A stretch of 64,000 nucleotides of DNA from Solanum dulcamara (taxonomy: Eukaryota; Streptophyta; Magnoliopsida; Solanales; Solanaceae): assembly GCF_947179165.1 (NCBI RefSeq), contig NC_077237.1, forward strand, positions 85,970,341 through 86,034,340, given 5' to 3'. A model generated the notes under the pieces. It saw only the letters and a list, made by a program, of their open reading frames with translations, did no database searches and was not told where the DNA came from. Shown here piece after piece: positions 45,640 through 57,784 of this stretch; the first letter of the stretch is position 1, and each line of letters opens with the position of its first letter. The position numbers and the translations under genes were made by a program.

Positions 45640-46312
45640 TATCCTTGTATTCAATATAATAAAACAACAATATTTTTAAGATGAAAAGAAAAAAGACAAT
45701 ATTCGAGTTCATAAAATTCACTGTATGTTCTTAAGAAATTTAATCCTCTCACTGTACCTGAGGTTATGAATTATTTTCTCCTAAGATAAAATGAACAAAC
45801 TATTAAAAAAGTACCTACTAATTTCAGTGAACTCAAAAGTCAGCAACGAAATCTCACAAAGACTCAACTTTATTTGTAAGAAAATATATGCAAAGGAGGA
45901 AAAAAATTTGACGCACAAAACTGAGAGAAAGCCTCTCTATTTATAGTCAGCAATGGGTATGAATTCCCCTATTCAGAACAGTCTTATATGTTCAGAACAA
46001 GTATGGTGTCTCTTTTGGAAAAAGAAATGTATGTTTGGAAGAAACAAGTCTTTTTCGAATTCGCGAATTTCAAATTAATTCTGTTTAATTAATCAATCAC
46101 GTCGTTTGCCAAAACTGAGGCCTAGGTCGAGGCCGAGCCAAGCGAGCAACAACGACAATGTCCCGAGGGCACCTTTTACTTAACCCTTTAAAAGCTAAAT
46201 GAAGTGTTTCCTAATATAAGGACAAAACTCTTTCTTTATTCTATTAACGAAGGAGAAATGACTTTTCATTTTTTTCTTCACTTTGTTCGCCCATATTTTC
46301 CAATTCACATGT
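45640..46312 (-). mobile_element. solo LTR or LTR fragment, related to 41809-42540, opposite strand
   Basis: On the minus strand it has a GC-rich patch (GCTCGCTTGGCTCGGCCTCG), the TATA box GACTATAAATAGAGAGG (about 45937-45953) and the block CCTCAGGTACAGTGAGAGG with TTCTTAAGAACATACAGTG. All three have counterparts in the LTR at 41809-42540. Confidence 0.6.
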
Positions 46313-46382
46313 ACTTAAACTCTAACATGATATGATTAACTTACTCAATAAGCATACTCATAAATGATAGGAACTAAATTCA

Positions 46383-47040
46383 AATAAACACCCAACTTTA
46401 ATCACGAAGTATTTGTGATATGTTTTGTGGATAGGAAGAAAGGTACTTATGCGCTTACTCATCCTACTATAATCTCTAATAACGTAACTAAAATATTCTA
46501 TAAACATACTATAAATCACTATAATCTCTAATAACGTAATTAAAATACTCTATAAACATACTATAAATGGTAGGAACAAAGTCAAAAAGATTTGTTAACA
46601 CCAAACGTAACTCTAATCAAGAACTAATTGTGATATCTTTTACGGATATGATGATGAAAGGTATTTTCGCTCTTATTCATTTCATCATAATCTTTGAACT
46701 AAGGCAAAGTTAACACCCAACTTTAATCAAGAAGTAATTGTGATATGTTTTGTGAATTAGGAAGAAAGATACTTACGCAATTATTCATCCCACTATAATC
46801 TCTAATAACGTAATTAAAATATTCTATTAACGCATTATAAATGGTAGGAACAAAGTCAAAAAGATTTGTTAACACCAAACTCTAATTAAGAACTAATTAT
46901 GATATCTTTTGTGGATACGATGATGAAAGGTATTTCCGCTCTTATTCATTCCATCATGGTCTTTGAAGTTGTAATTAAATTTTTTTATAAATATACTATA
47001 AATGGTAGGAACAAAGTAAAAAAAAAATTGTTAACACCAA
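46383..47040. repeat. degenerate tandem array, about four units of 130-180 bp
   Basis: A unit with ACTTTAATCAAGAAGTAATTG, GTGATATGTTTTGTGGAT, CACTATAATCTCTAATAACG and ACTATAAATGGTAGGAAC is repeated with indels, starting near 46383, 46590, 46705 and 46865. No coding potential. Confidence 0.85.
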
Positions 47041-47414
47041 ACTCTAATTATTATTTTTTGGTTTTTAATTCGGTATTCGAATATCCATATTGGAGCTCAA
47101 CTAAATCCGAATTTGCGTCGAAATTTTTTACATTGAAAGGTAAAACGTTTCCTAATAAAGACAATTTCATACATAAAAGGACTCAAATTCAAAATCTCTA
47201 ATTAAAAATAAATGAGTACTTATCACTTTATCATAATTCTCGTTGGTACTGAACCCTAATCTAACAACTTGTTATACCATGATTAAAAAAAAAAAGTGCA
47301 TGTCCATATTGTGGTTGGTCTCACCGCCCCACGTGAAGCATTTGTTCGTATTGGATGATAATAAAGTCCCAAACCAATGAAACACTTTGTAGTGGCATGG
47401 GCATTCAACCACCT

Positions 47415-47778
47415 AGGCTCGTGTTTGATTGTTGGTTAGAATTATGCACATAATAATAATACGGATATTAATTCTACAAAGTTTGTTATGTAGTATTTAT
47501 ACTAGTTATTTTATCTTTTATACATTATATAAAATATATATAAATTAATCCTATCTAACTTATATTTAGTTATGTGAAATTATAAACAGGTTTCAAACAC
47601 AATATTTAATGTGCGGATTTTATAAAGCAAATAATTAGCAGCAAAATTCTACTAAGTATGATACAAGTTAAATTGATTTTAATATACATAAATAATTCAC
47701 TTTATAACCAACAATCGTTAAACTGATTTTAATATACATAAATAATTTACTTTCTAACCAACAATCAAACGACTACCT
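47415..47778. mobile_element. fold-back MITE with TIR 'GTTTGATTGTTGGTTAGAA'
   Basis: GCTCGTGTTTGATTGTTGG (47417 on) pairs with GTCGTTTGATTGTTGGTTAG at the other end. A 60-base piece containing TGATTTTAATATACATAAAT is tandemly duplicated just inside the right arm. Confidence 0.75.
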
Positions 47779-49679
47779 AATATTTTTTCAACAAAAAATA
47801 TTCTATATTGTGTAATTGGGGGTGAAAATGTTATCTTAGAAAATAATATTTATAAAAAAATAACTCCACAATATTATTAATTAGTTTTTTATTTATTTTA
47901 ATTTATATGACATATTTTTATTTTTAGTCTGCTCCAAAATGTCATCTTTTTATAATTAGAAAGAGTTTAATTTTAAAATTTTATTTTTTATTGTTAATGA
48001 AATGATTAATAATCACACAAATATAAACCACAAAATTCAAAACTTTTTCATTTTTTTAGCTTAAACTTTATGCCAAATATATTAAATGATCCCACAAAAA
48101 TTGAGTCAAACAAATATTTTAAATAGTTATTTAAAATTATTATGCCTTATACAAACTCGTGGATGAGTGAGAAAATAAATAATTATTTTTATTAGATGAT
48201 GTCTTCTTATCCTCCTTTCTTGGAGGATTTGAATTGTATAATAAAAAATGTGGATAGATCTTAAGTCATCTATCATATTTTAGTATGAGATTTGTGTCAC
48301 ATCATATCATTCTTGCATCTCGTTTATATGTCTTAGTTACTTATTTTTTAAAATTTAATTTTTAACCTTTTTTTTATATTTAGTATTATATACGTGAAAT
48401 TACATTATACAAATTTTATGACATATTTAAAAAATAAATAAATTAAAATTATCCCAAAAGCATGCGAAAATCATACTAATATTTGTCGTGTGTTGATTAA
48501 TTGGGCAAGTATGCTCTTGTTTCTGTTTCACACAATTATAGAAAGATAATATATTTGTTTTATTGGTCAAATAATTTTCTTAAAATAACGAAAATATTTT
48601 TTTAATAGAACTCGAGAAAACAAGTAGCATTCTAAGTTCATTCTCATCCGAACCACTAAATCCCACTAATCCCTACCCCTTTACCATCCATCTTCTGCCA
48701 CTCCTGAACCGTCACTCCTTATCCATCTCGCTTTCACAATATTTTGTTAGATAATATATAAATTTTATTAGGATAATCTTTCTTATTTACTTCTGAAATA
48801 CTAGAAAAATAAGTTTAAAAAATCCATTTTTTCTCATAGCAAATACCTTTAATATGAGTGACGGAGCTACATATTGCTAAGGAGGTTCATCCAAATCCCT
48901 ATAATTATTTCATATATATATATAATAAATGTCGAATCCTATTCTATAAGTTCATATATCTATTTCTTCAAATTTTAAATCTTTTAACTTAAAATTCTGA
49001 CTCTACTATTATTAACTGATATGAATTTTAAATTTAAATATTAATATAAGTACACTTTCTTGTGACTCTCCAAAAGCTTCAAAAGCCAACCCCTCTACAA
49101 CAAATTAGTCACGAACCTATTTTTTTTTTAAGAAGTGGGACCCAAACACACGAGCAATGGGTCCCACATTCCATTATGAAGTCTGAGTTCTTTCTACTCC
49201 TTTTTCATATAAACACTCACAAAAAGCCAAACATGTCCTTACGAATAATTCAATCCAAACACGGCTCTTCTATTCTTGTTGACCCCACACTCCCTGGACG
49301 ACAACTCATTTTTTTTTTCCCCTCATAAAACGACAATTTATTATTTTCCATCTTTAATTAATGACTAAATTTGTTTGGCTATAAGACATACCACGTATCG
49401 ACTCCTTATTCGTCGTCTTCCAAATATCCCTCTCACTTGAGATAACTTCGTTTAAATAATAAGTTTTAAGTTGGAGATTTCTCAACCCTTAATTATATTA
49501 CATATTTTGAGTTTGAATCTAGAAATGAAAAGTAATTCATGAATTTGAATTTAGTCGCTTATTAAATATTGAGTGAAAAATTAAAATAATTTTTTGAAAT
49601 AAAGAAGAGAATGATAAAATCAATCCGCTAAATTCAAAATAGTCCCTTAAATATGTATCAAATAAATTTGATTCTTAAG
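47779..49679. other. intergenic AT-rich DNA
   Basis: No gene, RNA or element that I can support. Confidence 0.4.
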
Positions 49680-49883
49680 AAGGTGTTTAGATAGACTTAT
49701 TTTTAGTGTTTCCGACTTTTAAGTTGTTTTTTTTTTTAATTTTTAGAGGTGTTTGGCAAAGACGTATTTTAAACTTAAAAATTATGAAAAAAAAATAATC
49801 AAAAGTCAAAAATAGATAGTTACTTATTTGGCTTTTGACTTATAACTTTTAAGTTACTTAAAAAAGCTTATCTAAACACCTTT
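49680..49883. mobile_element. MITE with intact TIRs and TTAAG target duplication
   Basis: AAGGTGTTTAGATAGACTT at the left and the complement of AAGCTTATCTAAACACCTT at the right pair almost fully. TTAAG flanks both sides (49675-49679 and 49884-49888). The 204-base length and non-coding interior fit a MITE. Confidence 0.82.
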
Positions 49884-50306
49884 TAAGTATGCTAAAGTTA
49901 ACAATTTTAATCTTTGTTAAATAATTAGAAATGTTATTTATTAGATTTGATGGGAAATATGAGAAAACGATGGAATTAGCAAAAATTCATATTTATAGGT
50001 TTAGTATTTGATGCAATTTTTGGAGAGTTTTAGTTAAAAACAATTTTTTGCAATGTCTATTGAGTGTTTAGTGTAGTTTTTGTGTTGCGTATTTTAAATT
50101 TTGCTAGACTCTCTTGATTAACTTTTATTATTATTTTTGTCAAATAAAATTAAATATTTGATAGAGAATAAAAATATTAAGTTTTGTGAATTTTGAAATC
50201 AAAAATGATCAATGCCACTAAAATGATTATTTTGAAGCTATCCTAAAATGTAAGGGACCATTTTTGTTATTTTCTCAAACAAAGAAACTGAGTTACTATT
50301 ACTACT

Positions 50307-50315
50307 TATATATAT
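50307..50315 (+). promoter_or_regulatory. TATA box of the CONSTANS-like gene
   Basis: TTATATATA about 105 bases upstream of the ATG at 50419. Confidence 0.5.
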
Positions 50316-50418
50316 TAGTCAGTCTTAGTAATAAAAACAATTAATTTTGAGAAAAAGCAAATCAACTTTTGATTCTCTCACTTAACAGAGAAAAACTAAA
50401 GTGAATAAAAGCAAAATA

Positions 50419-51565
50419 ATGGGATCGGAGACTTGGAATTTGACGGCGAAGTTATGCGACTCATGCAAAACTACGTCGGCGACGGTGTTCTGCCGTGCAG
50501 ATTCGGCGTTTCTCTGCTTAGGATGCGACTGCAAAATCCACGCGGCGAACAAGCTAGCGTCGAGGCACGCTCGTGTCTGGGTTTGCGAAGTGTGTGAACA
50601 AGCTCCGGCGAGCTTCACGTGTAAGGCAGACGCTGCCGCTCTCTGCGTAACGTGCGACCGTGATATCCATTCCGCAAATCCTTTAGCTCGTCGTCATGAG
50701 CGTTTTCCGGTAGTTCCTTTCTACGACTCTGCCGTCGCGAAATGTTACGGAGGTGGTGGTGGTGATGATGATGATGATGATGATGAGAAGTACTTTGACG
50801 GTACTAATGAGAATCCGTCTCAACCGGAGGAAGAAGCTGAAGCTGCGTCGTGGATCCTTCCGACGCCGAAAGAAGGAACTGATCAGTATAAATCTGCTGA
50901 TTACTTGTTTAATGATATGGATTCGTATTTAGATATAGATCTAATGCCATGTGAGCAAAAACCACATATTGTACATCAGCAGCAGCATCAACACGGGCAT
51001 TACAGCTCCGATGGAGTTGTGCCGGTGCAGAACAACAACAAAGCGAGTACTCATTTACCAGGTCCAGTTGTTGATGGATTCCCTACCTACGAAGTGGATT
51101 TCACTGGATCTAAACCTTACATGTACAACTTCAGCTCTCAATCCATTAGCCAAAGTGTATGCATCTCCTCTCTTCAATTTTCCTCTACTTTTTCCTTCAG
51201 CTCACGTGAATTGAATCTCATTTTATTTTTTTATATAACAGGTTTCATCATCATCAATGGACGTCGGAGTTGTGCCGGACCACAGTACGATGGCGGATGT
51301 ATCAAACACCTTTGTGATGAACTCATCGGCCGGCGCCGACGGTGTACCGAATCCAGTCTCCGGTTTAGACAGAGAAGCAAGGGTAATGAGGTACAGAGAG
51401 AAGAGGAAGAATAGAAAGTTCGAGAAGACGATTCGATATGCTTCTAGAAAAGCTTATGCTGAGACTCGACCCAGAATCAAAGGGAGATTCGCTAAACGTA
51501 CTGAGATAGAAATCGATTCACTCATTGCCGCCGATGCTTCATACGGCGTCGTTCCGTCGTTTTAA
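50419..51565 (+). CDS. CONSTANS-like B-box/CCT transcription regulator (COL4/COL5-type)
   Basis: Nuclear regulator of the BBX group I family, several of whose members act in flowering time and light signalling. Two exons, 50419-51156 and 51242-51565, phase 0, total 353 residues. Two tandem B-boxes: CDSC..C..CLGC..H..H (13-50) and CEVC..C..CVTC..H..H (56-93), with all zinc ligands present. A CCT domain occupies about 290-332, from [19 protein letters not shown] to GRFAKR. The intron position before the CCT exon is typical of the group. The middle region carries a (GAT)n-encoded run of seven Asp and a QQQHQH patch. The ATG at 50419 follows the TATA box by about 105 bases; an upstream GTG is not a likely start. 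Confidence 0.95.
50762..50785 (+). repeat. (GAT)n coding microsatellite in the COL gene
   Basis: Encodes consecutive Asp residues between B-box 2 and the middle region. Length variation would change the acidic run without shifting frame. Confidence 0.9.
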
Positions 51566-52204
51566 TTTTTATATGTAATTATTATTATTTGTAGTTAAAA
51601 AACAAAAAAAAACGAGTAAAAAAATCGAATTTTGTTTTTTATTTATTTTTCTTCATGATGTTGTTTGTTATCTAATTATGTGTATATATCTAATTTTGTT
51701 ACCCTTTTTGTGTAATTTAATAGCTGTTTTTGTTGAAAGTTTAGCTCGAAATGCTCCCAAAAAAGAACTGAAATTTTGTGATAGATAAATTTTATAGTTA
51801 AATATCAAAATTTGTTTTTAATTTTGTCCAATAATAAAATTTAGAGCTAATTTCAATTATTTTTTTGTAATGAAGGGTATAATATACCAAAGATTCAAGA
51901 ATCACTTTGAATCTTGAGATCTGAATGCATAAGAAATAGTTATACATAATAAAATGCAAATAAAATATACAAATTAACACAAAACAAATTGAATATTTTT
52001 ATATTTGCTGGGGTACACTTTGGTCTGAGAAACATATGTACGTTAAGGATTAATTCTTAATCTGTTTTTATTTGTCTCGGTGATAAATAAATTGATATGA
52101 GATATTTAAAATAGGATGTTTTGATGTATGTTATTTGCGAATGACATATTACTAATTAATGAGACATGCAAGGGTGTTAATGCTAAGATAGAGATATGAA
52201 AACT
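51566..52204. other. 3' flank of the COL gene
   Basis: 3'-UTR and AT-rich spacer; nothing else recognised. Confidence 0.4.
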
Positions 52205-52868
52205 AGGGGCGTACAAATCAAATCAAACAAGCGAATCAAGTCAAATCGATAAAAAAATTGATTTGTGATTTGGTTTTTGATTGGTTTGGAGTTAAAAAAA
52301 ATAAATCGATCATTGTTGGTTTGATTTGATATTAATAGAAAAAAGTCAAAACCAAATTCAAACCTAATCGACATAATACATATATAATTTTATATTTTTA
52401 TAACACAAAAAATTATTAATTATAACATGCCTTGTAAGTATTTTTTAAATTAGTTTATAACTTTCAATGTTTACATATACTATTTCATATTTGAGCTTGT
52501 AGTATGACTTAAAAAATTGATATGTGTTGTGTCTTTTTGTGAGTTTTTGATATGTTTTTCTAAGACAATGACTTGAAAATGACATTGTACATCTTATGTT
52601 TTTCAATTTTATTTATTTAACTGTTTTTAAGATCTCTTTAAGCAATATAATCACACGATCAAGGGAACAACCTCTTCAATTTGATCTATTTTTCAATCAC
52701 GGTGTAATTGTAAGAAAAATTGAGAAAACAGAAAGAATCGACTAAAACCGAAACCGAAAAAATCGACATTAGATTGGTTTGATTTGGTTTATATGTTTAA
52801 TAAACTGATATAATTGGTTTGGTTATTTTTAATGAAAAATCAAACTAAACCGACCTATTTACACCCCT
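52205..52868. mobile_element. non-autonomous TIR element, ~660 bp
   Basis: The left end AGGGGCGTACAAATC pairs with the complement of ATTTACACCCCT at the right. Subterminal text (GATTTGGTTTTTGATTGGTT; TTGGTTTGATTTGGTTTATA) is typical of a common Solanaceae repeat. No coding capacity. Confidence 0.65.
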
Positions 52869-53869
52869 AACGAAGACAAACTTTAGAAACTAAAGGGTTC
52901 AAGTTGAGCGGTACCAAGACAGAGTGTATGGAGTAAAAGTTTAGTGAGGCGATGCATGATAAAGTCGTGGAAGTGAGGCTTGACACACAAAATTTTACCA
53001 AGAGAGACAAATTCAAATACCTTGGGCCTGTAATCCAGGGGAGTAGGGACATTAAAGAGGATATCACACAGCATATTGGTGCGGCATGGATGAAGTGAAG
53101 GCTTGTCTCTGGAGTTTTGTGCGATAAGAAGGCAGCATCAAAACTCAAAGGTAATTTCTGTCGAGAGTGATGGTTAGATCGATATTGTTATATGAGGTTG
53201 AGTGCTGACCAGTCAAAAACTCTCATTTCAGCAAATGCATATTACGGAGATGACGAGGTTGAGGTGGATGTGCGGCCATATTGGGATTGATAAGATTAAA
53301 AATGAAGATATTCAAAATAAGGAGGGAGTGACCTTTGTGATGGACAAGATGAGAGAAGCGAGACTGAGATAGGTTAGTGATGTGAAGGAGATGTGGGGAC
53401 ACACCGGTGAGGAGGTGTGAGAGGTTGATTATAGAGGATACGAGGAGAGACAGAGGTAGACTAAATAAGTATTTGGGAGAGTGTTATGACATGATATGAC
53501 TCATGAACTCCAGAATACAGAGGACATGACCTTAGATAAGAGGGTGTGAAAAACACGTATTAAGATAGAGGGTTCGTAGGTAATGTAGTGTTGTCGTGCT
53601 TAGGATGGTTGTTATTTGTCATTGTACTAATTGTATTACTGTAGTTTTTTTTTATATCCATCTTGATTTATTATTATTTCCATTACTCTATTTTAGTATG
53701 TTGTATATTATGCTTCAATTATTGTACTATTTTGCTTTCTTCTGGTACATTACATTATTTTTTTGTGACTCGGTATATTTTCTTCTTTGTATATGGAATT
53801 GCTATAACTGAGCCGATGTTCTTTTGAAAATAACATCTATAACTTCACGAGATAATAATAAGGTCTGTA
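52869..53869 (+). mobile_element. 5'-truncated RTE-type LINE
   Basis: Frames across 52880-53540 give SGTKTE, KFKYLG, IQGSRDIKEDITQHIGA and CDKKAASKLK, then Y-VEC-PVKN, MRWMCGHI-like and EDMTLDKRV-like text, the C-terminal part of plant RTE reverse transcriptase. The 3' UTR follows, with TGAGCCGATG...AACATCTATAACTTCACGAG near 53810-53865. Frameshifts show it is dead. Confidence 0.85.
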
Positions 53870-54409
53870 ATGGTATTTTAGTTGGTGTAATAAATACCAT
53901 TTCATAAGACGTAAGATCGATTTTCTTTGCCAATTCTTTTTTAATCGGGCTTATCACACTGAATTTATCTAATACAATTTATATATCAGGTATAATTTGT
54001 GAGCCACGTATTACATAAAAATATATTTACCTAGTATATATCCGGAAAATAGCAATTTGAAATTTTTGATTAAAAAATAAGAAACTTTATTTATCTCACT
54101 ATATTTCTAAATAATATCAAATTATTAATGGATTCATTCAGTGTCAACATTGAGGGATAAGATCAATGGACTTTTCACAACACTGCTGTCAGTTTACTTG
54201 GACAAAAATTATGAGAAGACTATTTAATTATTATTATTATTATTTAATTCATGGATAGAAAATTAAGAACTGACTAGACACTCTAGTCAATGTCCAAAAT
54301 AATGGCTAAAAATACAAGGCTTACGTTCACGCATTAGTCTCTTTCAATAATAAACACCGAAAAGATAAAAGGAAGAATTTAATTAAAAAATTTGGTATAT
54401 TTATTAGAA

Positions 54410-54593
54410 TTGTTTGGTTCATGAAATAAAATATATATAAAAATAATTTCAAAATAATTTATTATTAATTAAATAAAATATAAATTTAATTTTTAATATC
54501 TCAATTTGATATTATTTTATTTTATTTGTCAAGATGAGATAAATTGATTCAATAATTATAATTTTATAATAACTTAAACCGTGAACCAAACGA
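54410..54593. mobile_element. MITE with TIR 'TTGTTTGGTTCATGAA'
   Basis: TTGTTTGGTTCATGAAATAA pairs with the complement of the right end TTAAACCGTGAACCAAACGA. The interior is nearly pure A/T. Confidence 0.75.
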
Positions 54594-55244
54594 TAGTGAG
54601 ATTATTATATTTTGGGAGGACTGTATATATATAGTATCAAAATCTGAAAGCTTATTGGTAGATTAGATTCTGTCATATCTTGAGAACAAACGGTCCTCTA
54701 ATTTACCAACCCCCTAATAAATAAATAAAAAGAATTTGACACAAAAAGATAGTATTATACACTATATTTCAATAATTCTATGCACTTTCTGTTTGGAAGT
54801 TCATTATTTTAATGTGCTGGGACAACCATAGTGATATCCCAATATGATTAAAAAATTGAACAATTATTATATATTATACTCACGTTAACTTGGCTTATGT
54901 TACATATTACATGGTGAAAAACTTATCTTTTTAATTGAGTTAGATTGAGGAATTTATTGCAACAAAGTTAAGAATTTGTACAGATTTTAAATTCTGAAAT
55001 TTGTATAAAATGGAATAATGTCAAATATCTTAGCTACTATTATCTACTTTCTTTTTTTGAGCTTGTTCCATTCTTTCTTGCCTACTTGGTTAGGTTAACT
55101 TATGAAGAAATATGAAGTCGTTTTTGGTAGAGACAAATATTGAGAGTTAGTTATTATTATAGTATTAACTTGAGGTCATTGTAAGAATTCATAATCTTCA
55201 AATCTTGATTCTGGCTATGATTTTTGGTAAGGAATGATTTATCT

Positions 55245-55366
55245 TTAAAGTGATATTTTTCGACGTAATATACAGTCAAGCTTCAAAGCGGGTGTCAAAT
55301 ACCAAAAGGGAAATTAAAGTGAGATTTTTCGACGTAACATTGTATAATCGACTATCAAAGTAGGTA
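55245..55366. repeat. imperfect direct doublet
   Basis: TTTTTCGACGTAATATACAG with GGGTGTCAAATACC and TTTTTCGACGTAACATTGTA with GGTATCAAATACC, about 75 bases apart. Confidence 0.7.
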
Positions 55367-55564
55367 TCAAATACCTAGACATTTTCAAACTGTTCTTATA
55401 ATTTCTAGACACTTTCATACTACATTTAAAAAGAAAAAATAACAATGGTATTCGGATTATTTAATTTACACAATTTTACTCTTCACTAATATAAATATCA
55501 AGTAACTTTACCATTTGACTTAGGGAAATGACAAGAAATAACTAAATGTTTAATTATTTTTACG

Positions 55565-55772
55565 GAAAAGAGCCTAAAATGTCTTTGAACTATTGAAAAA
55601 TATATAAAATACCCCTCATCCATCTATTGGGTCTAAAATGCCCTTGACATCCATCTTTAGGTCCAAAATTAATCTTTTCTTTAACAGAAAAAAGCATTTT
55701 AGGCCTAATAGATGGATGAGAGACATTTTTGTACCATTTCTAATAATTCAAAAACATTTTAGGCCATTTTCA
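55565..55772. mobile_element. fold-back MITE, ~208 bp
   Basis: The left arm (GAGCCTAAAATGTCTTTGAA then CATCCATCTATTGGGTCTAA) is inverted in the right arm (TAGGCCTAATAGATGGATGA then AAAAACATTTTAGGCCATTT), so nearly the whole element folds back on itself. Confidence 0.88.
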
Positions 55773-56189
55773 CTTCCCTGATCTTTATATAGATGGAAGA
55801 CACCATGCTTTTTAGTCATTTTATGTCTCTCTTCTTCCCATTCTAATTACAATATGAATACATGATGACTGAAGTAACTTCTATTGGACTTCCATATCAA
55901 CTATTGCATCTAAATCAATTTTATTTTATTAGGTTGAGATTATAATTGGCCAAAGTCAAAAGTTATACTATTAACTCTACTATTAATTTATCCTTTTTCT
56001 TTTTTCAAACATTTTCATGAGTATCTAGTCGGCCAGTCCTATGACATGTCCATATACATCATTAGTTTCAACACACTCAGAAAAATATGTCACACATATC
56101 GTAAGTTGCAATAATTTCATAAGTTTCATGAAATAGTTAACATTTCAAATCAATGCAATCAACTTCAATATCTAATTTCAAATTAGGCA

Positions 56190-56757
56190 AATCCCATCTC
56201 GACAAAACACTAGAGACATGTTGGTTATATAAGAAATAACCCTTATGTCACGGACTTAGACTTCAATTAAGACTTTTGTTTGGTACTCAACAACTTATTC
56301 ACGACTCTTTCACAATCTTGTTAGCTCAAGTATGCCTTTTCAAACTAGTCGTTAAAGAAACGCTGGATTGAAGAAAGACATAAGAGAGTTTTTAAGAAGG
56401 CTTGTATATTGCTGGGAAGGTTGCTTGTTTTTTCTTGATAATTTGTACAAATGAATGACCCCTCCTATTTATACTACTCATAGGGGCTAAAGTATAAATA
56501 AAAATTGTATACAAGTCGCTCTATATTTACAAACAATTCCTGTTCTATAATTCTCTACACAGCTAGAAGATTCTAATGACTTTCCATAGCAAATCCATTG
56601 AATTCTAAGGTCTTCTAAGAAAATTCTCCACATGTCTCTAGAACCTTCTACTATGGCTAGCCTTCTTCCTATGTAAGACTTCCACATGGGCAACTTTGTG
56701 TCATTTGGCACTTACATGGCGTTTATATGGCACGTGATGATGTGACGAGTCGTCACA
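56190..56757 (-). mobile_element. probable LTR of a retrotransposon
   Basis: The minus strand begins TGTGACGACTCGTCACATC at 56757, has a TATA box AGTAGTATAAATAGGAGGGG (about 56465-56485) and ends in a transcribed-like leader near 56190. No second LTR is found in the window. Confidence 0.55.
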
Positions 56758-57059
56758 CTTAAATCTTAATAACTTGTTTTAAAGCCGTGTAGATCAAGGT
56801 CCTAAAATGACTATGTTTACCCCATTTCCTCGGAATCTTGCTGGGACTCATCAAAGACAATGATGTGTTAGCATGGGCACTAGTCTACTAGAGATCACTC
56901 CAATAGTACTAGATCAACATATGTAGTATGATTGTTAAAGAACAATGTAAGCAACAAAAAGTACATGAAACGTAAAATACAACGACATAAATGAATATTT
57001 TGTTATGCATACAGTAGTATATTATAGATATCCTTTTATTGTTCATACTACGATCTTCA

Positions 57060-57784
57060 ATCTTTCAAGAAACTCTGTAACCAGCTTTCTCTTATGAAAT
57101 AACTTACAAGAAACTTTGCTACGTGCTTCTTGAAGTACTTGTAGCTTGCATGTAGCTTCTCACACAAGTTCTAGAAGAATCTTACGAGCAGCTCTGCAAC
57201 CAGTTTCCTGAACTAGCTTACAAGTAGTTTTGTGAGCAACTTTTTAAATTAGGTTATAAATTACCACTAGCTTCCTCAATTAGCTGCGAGCAACTTCCTT
57301 AATTAGATTACAAATTACCATCAGCTTTCTCAGCTAACTTACAAGTAGCTCTGCGAACAACTTAGAAGTAACTTATAAATTAAGATCAAATTTTTGAAGT
57401 AACTAACAAAGCAGTCTACAAGTAGCTTTGCAAGCAACTCCCTAAATTAGCTTATAAAATACCACCAACTTCTTCAGCTAGCTTACAAGTAGCTCTGCGA
57501 GCAACTTAGAAGTAGCTTATAAATTTCGATCAAATTCTTGAAGTAACTAATAAAGCGACTTACAAGTAGCTTTGCGAGCAACTCCGTGAATTAGCTTATA
57601 AATTACCACCAACTTGCTCAGCTAGCTTACAAGTAGCTCTGCCAGCAACTTACTGAAGTAGCTTATAAATTACAATCAACTTCCTGAAATAACTAATTAA
57701 GCAGCCTCCAAGTAGCTTTACGAGCAAATTACTGAATTAGCTTAGAAATTTACAAGCACCTTACAAATAGCTATGCAAGCAGCT
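57060..57784. repeat. tandem array, period about 140 bp (two ~70-bp half units), reaching the PPR start codon
   Basis: CAGCTAGCTTACAAGTAGCTC followed by TGCGAGCAACTTAGAAGTAGC recurs near 57337, 57475 and 57619. Between these lie related half units with CAAGTAGCTTTGCNAGCAACT and TTAGCTTATAAATTACCACC. Decayed units extend to about 57060. The last half unit, CAAATAGCTATGCAAGCAGCT, carries the ATG at 57773 and ends where the PPR frame begins. Confidence 0.92.

Noticed and set aside
53000..53540. Possible host gene with KFKYLG motif
   Set aside because: Matches the end of RTE LINE reverse transcriptase and is frameshifted.
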